Source of the DNA: Oscillospiraceae bacterium
GTDB taxonomy: Bacteria; Bacillota_A; Clostridia; Oscillospirales; Ruminococcaceae
Direction: 5' to 3'
DNA: 7,362 nucleotides
Assembly: GCA_018109965.1 (NCBI GenBank)
Contig: JAGBFE010000097.1
Span: 1-7,362 of the forward strand
This document shows positions 6,684 to 7,362 of this stretch, piece by piece. The notes beneath the pieces were generated by a model. The model saw nothing but the letters and a program-made list of their open reading frames with translations, was not told the origin of the DNA and ran no database searches. The stretch's first letter is position 1. Each line of letters opens with the position of its first letter. Position numbers and translations under genes: made by a program.

Positions 6684-6709
6684 GGTTATAATATGTAAAC
6701 CGACATAAT
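6681..6709 (+). promoter_or_regulatory. Candidate promoter of the 52-aa gene
   Basis: TTGGGT (6681-6686), 17 bases, then CATAAT (6704-6709) is one choice. A perfect TATAAT at 6687-6692 with a weak TTTATT (6664-6669) at 17 bases is the other. Both place transcription toward the gene at 6751 and overlap the divergent promoter. Confidence 0.4.
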
Positions 6710-6720
6710 TATGATGTCAA
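6692..6720 (-). promoter_or_regulatory. Probable promoter of the Arc-like gene
   Basis: On the minus strand, a perfect TTGACA (6715-6720) is followed after 17 bases by TACATA (6692-6697), a weak -10. The -35 overlaps one of the ATGTC motifs, so a protein bound to those motifs would compete with RNA polymerase. Confidence 0.4.
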
Positions 6721-6730
6721 AAATATGTCA
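6702..6730. promoter_or_regulatory. Three phased GACAT/ATGTC motifs: candidate operator array
   Basis: GACAT (6702-6706, the reverse complement of ATGTC), ATGTC (6714-6718) and ATGTC (6725-6729) have centres 12 and 11 bp apart, about one helical turn each. The first two flank the perfect palindrome CATAATTATG (6704-6713). Arc/MetJ/CopG-type ribbon-helix-helix proteins bind short tandem sites with this kind of spacing, and such a gene starts about 70 bp away. The binding assignment is inference. Confidence 0.45.
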
Positions 6731-6750
6731 CAAATTAAAGGAGATTTATT

Positions 6751-6909
6751 ATGGAATATTATTTTGATGCCGATTACAAACAAATGTATCTTAATCTTTT
6801 TAATGCAGTCAGCGATGCTATTGAGCAGATAGAAAATAAAAACTATGGCTTTGCTGAACAGATGCTGAAACTTGCACAGGCAGAATGTGAAGAAATTTTT
6901 ATCCGATAA
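6751..6909 (+). CDS. Small helical protein of unknown function (52 aa)
   Basis: The product begins MEYYFDADYKQMYLNLFNAV and ends QAECEEIFIR. After an aromatic, acidic N-terminus it looks like two amphipathic helices (about residues 9-29 and 32-48) joined at KNYGF, with no signal peptide or membrane segment and one cysteine (46). It is acidic overall. AAAGGAG at 6737-6743, 7 bases before the ATG, is the strongest ribosome binding site in this part of the window, which supports real translation despite the short length. It is divergent from the Arc-like gene and followed within 10 bases by a strong terminator, so it is transcribed alone. Similar short helical proteins with an AQ..AEE.(Y/F)I ending are, as I recall, common in clostridial genomes and prophages, without known function. 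Confidence 0.7.
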   Translation: MEYYFDADYKQMYLNLFNAVSDAIEQIENKNYGFAEQMLKLAQAECEEIFIR

Positions 6910-6916
6910 AACAAAT

Positions 6917-6954
6917 CCCCGCACAGATAAATTTCTGTGCGGGGTTCGCCTTTT
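6917..6954. terminator. Bidirectional intrinsic terminator
   Basis: A perfect 11-bp, GC-rich stem, CCCCGCACAGA (6917-6927) with TCTGTGCGGGG (6934-6944), encloses a 6-base loop. On the plus strand it is followed by TTCGCCTTTT, and on the minus strand by ATTTGTTTTATC. It therefore closes the 52-aa gene on one side and khpB/jag on the other, which converge here. Confidence 0.88.
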
Positions 6955-6971
6955 ATAAACCATTTTTTTAA

Positions 6972-7362
6972 TTAAAGTTCAATTTTGCCGTAGAGGCCTG
7001 TGCCGCCAAAGTCGTCAACAAGTTTTGTTTCTCTTGTTTTCTGAACCTGTGGTGCTGGTTTTTCTCTGCGGTCGCGGCGGCCTGAGTTTCTGCCGCCTTT
7101 TTTGTTGCCGCCATTGTTTTTTCTTGGTGCTGTGGAATAAATCACAACACGTCTCTGGCTGCCTTCACCCTTGCTTTCGCTTCTAACGCCTTCAATTGTG
7201 CCAACTGTTGCGTGGATGATGCGTCTTTCGTAAGGGTTCATTGGCTCAAAGCTGTAAAATCTGCCGGTTTTAACAACCTTTGCAGCCATCTTTTTAGCCA
7301 TCTGCTGAAGGTCTTTTTCGCGTTTCTGACGGTAGTCAGCAACGTCAACAGAGATTTTTTCA
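6972..7362 (-). CDS. khpB: KhpB/Jag (EloR) RNA-binding protein, C-terminal part, cut by window end
   Basis: Only the last 129 residues are present. The frame runs open through position 7362, so the ATG at 7301 is internal (M21 of the visible part). The visible part starts EKISVDVADYRQKRE, then MNPYERRIIH with the R3H-domain signature R-x3-H (R46, H50), then EGVRSESKGEGSQRRVVIYS, the usual end of the R3H domain in Jag/SpoIIIJ-associated proteins. The Jag N-terminal and KH domains must lie beyond the window. KhpB pairs with KhpA, binds RNA and affects cell elongation and division in Gram-positive bacteria. Unlike short Jag proteins, this one continues about 50 residues as a basic, glycine/arginine/asparagine-rich tail ending LYGKIEL. 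Jag normally follows rnpA and yidC near the origin and precedes mnmE; here the downstream side is a terminator and unrelated small genes. Confidence 0.88.
   Translation of the reverse strand, partial: EKISVDVADYRQKREKDLQQMAKKMAAKVVKTGRFYSFEPMNPYERRIIHATVGTIEGVRSESKGEGSQRRVVIYSTAPRKNNGGNKKGGRNSGRRDRREKPAPQVQKTRETKLVDDFGGTGLYGKIEL

Noticed and set aside
6428..6691. An 87-codon plus-strand open frame
   Set aside because: It is antisense to the Arc-like gene, which has clear family resemblance and a good ribosome binding site.
6709..6963. An 84-codon minus-strand open frame
   Set aside because: It is antisense to the 52-aa gene and runs through the terminator. It has no family resemblance.

Overview
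The window looks like a chromosomal segment of a Gram-positive clostridial bacterium (Bacillota, Clostridia; most likely the Ruminococcaceae/Oscillospiraceae side, by impression). The reasons are strong AGGAG-type ribosome binding sites, moderate GC coding sequence with AT-rich intergenic DNA, a KhpB/Jag-type R3H protein, a long clostridial-type CofE-like protein, and an RND pump with no adaptor or outer-membrane partner beside it. No species call is possible from the sequence alone.

Layout from left to right. A CofE-like (coenzyme F420-0:L-glutamate ligase family) gene lies on the minus strand at 56-1249, with its own well-formed promoter and a dyad at 1321-1360. Next is a minus-strand efflux operon: a large HAE1/AcrB-type RND transporter (translated 5841 to 1978), followed 3 bases later by a TetR-family regulator (1974 to 1369). 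The operon promoter (about 6108-6139) is abutted by a near-perfect 26-bp TetR-type palindrome (6076-6101). A leader of about 260 nt rich in inverted repeats separates promoter and start codon. The picture is a self-regulated drug or toxic-compound efflux unit: the regulator shuts off its own operon until a ligand releases it.

From 5842 to 6462 no protein gene is supported. That stretch holds the leader, operator and promoter, an AT-rich spacer, and a nested repeat: an 80-bp GTCATTCTGAG-type inverted-repeat element (6333-6412) sits inside a wider, imperfect inverted repeat (6264-6450).

At 6463-6909 are two very short divergent genes: a 56-residue Arc-like ribbon-helix-helix DNA-binding protein (minus) and a 52-residue helical protein of unknown function (plus). 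Their shared promoter region carries three GACAT/ATGTC motifs about one helical turn apart, a plausible operator for the Arc-like protein. This pair is the best candidate for an undescribed small system. A strong hairpin at 6917-6944 terminates both the plus-strand small gene and, from the other side, the last gene, khpB/jag. Only the C-terminal part of khpB/jag (R3H domain plus a basic tail) is inside the window. Because jag usually follows rnpA-yidC near the replication origin, the window probably starts just outside that cluster.
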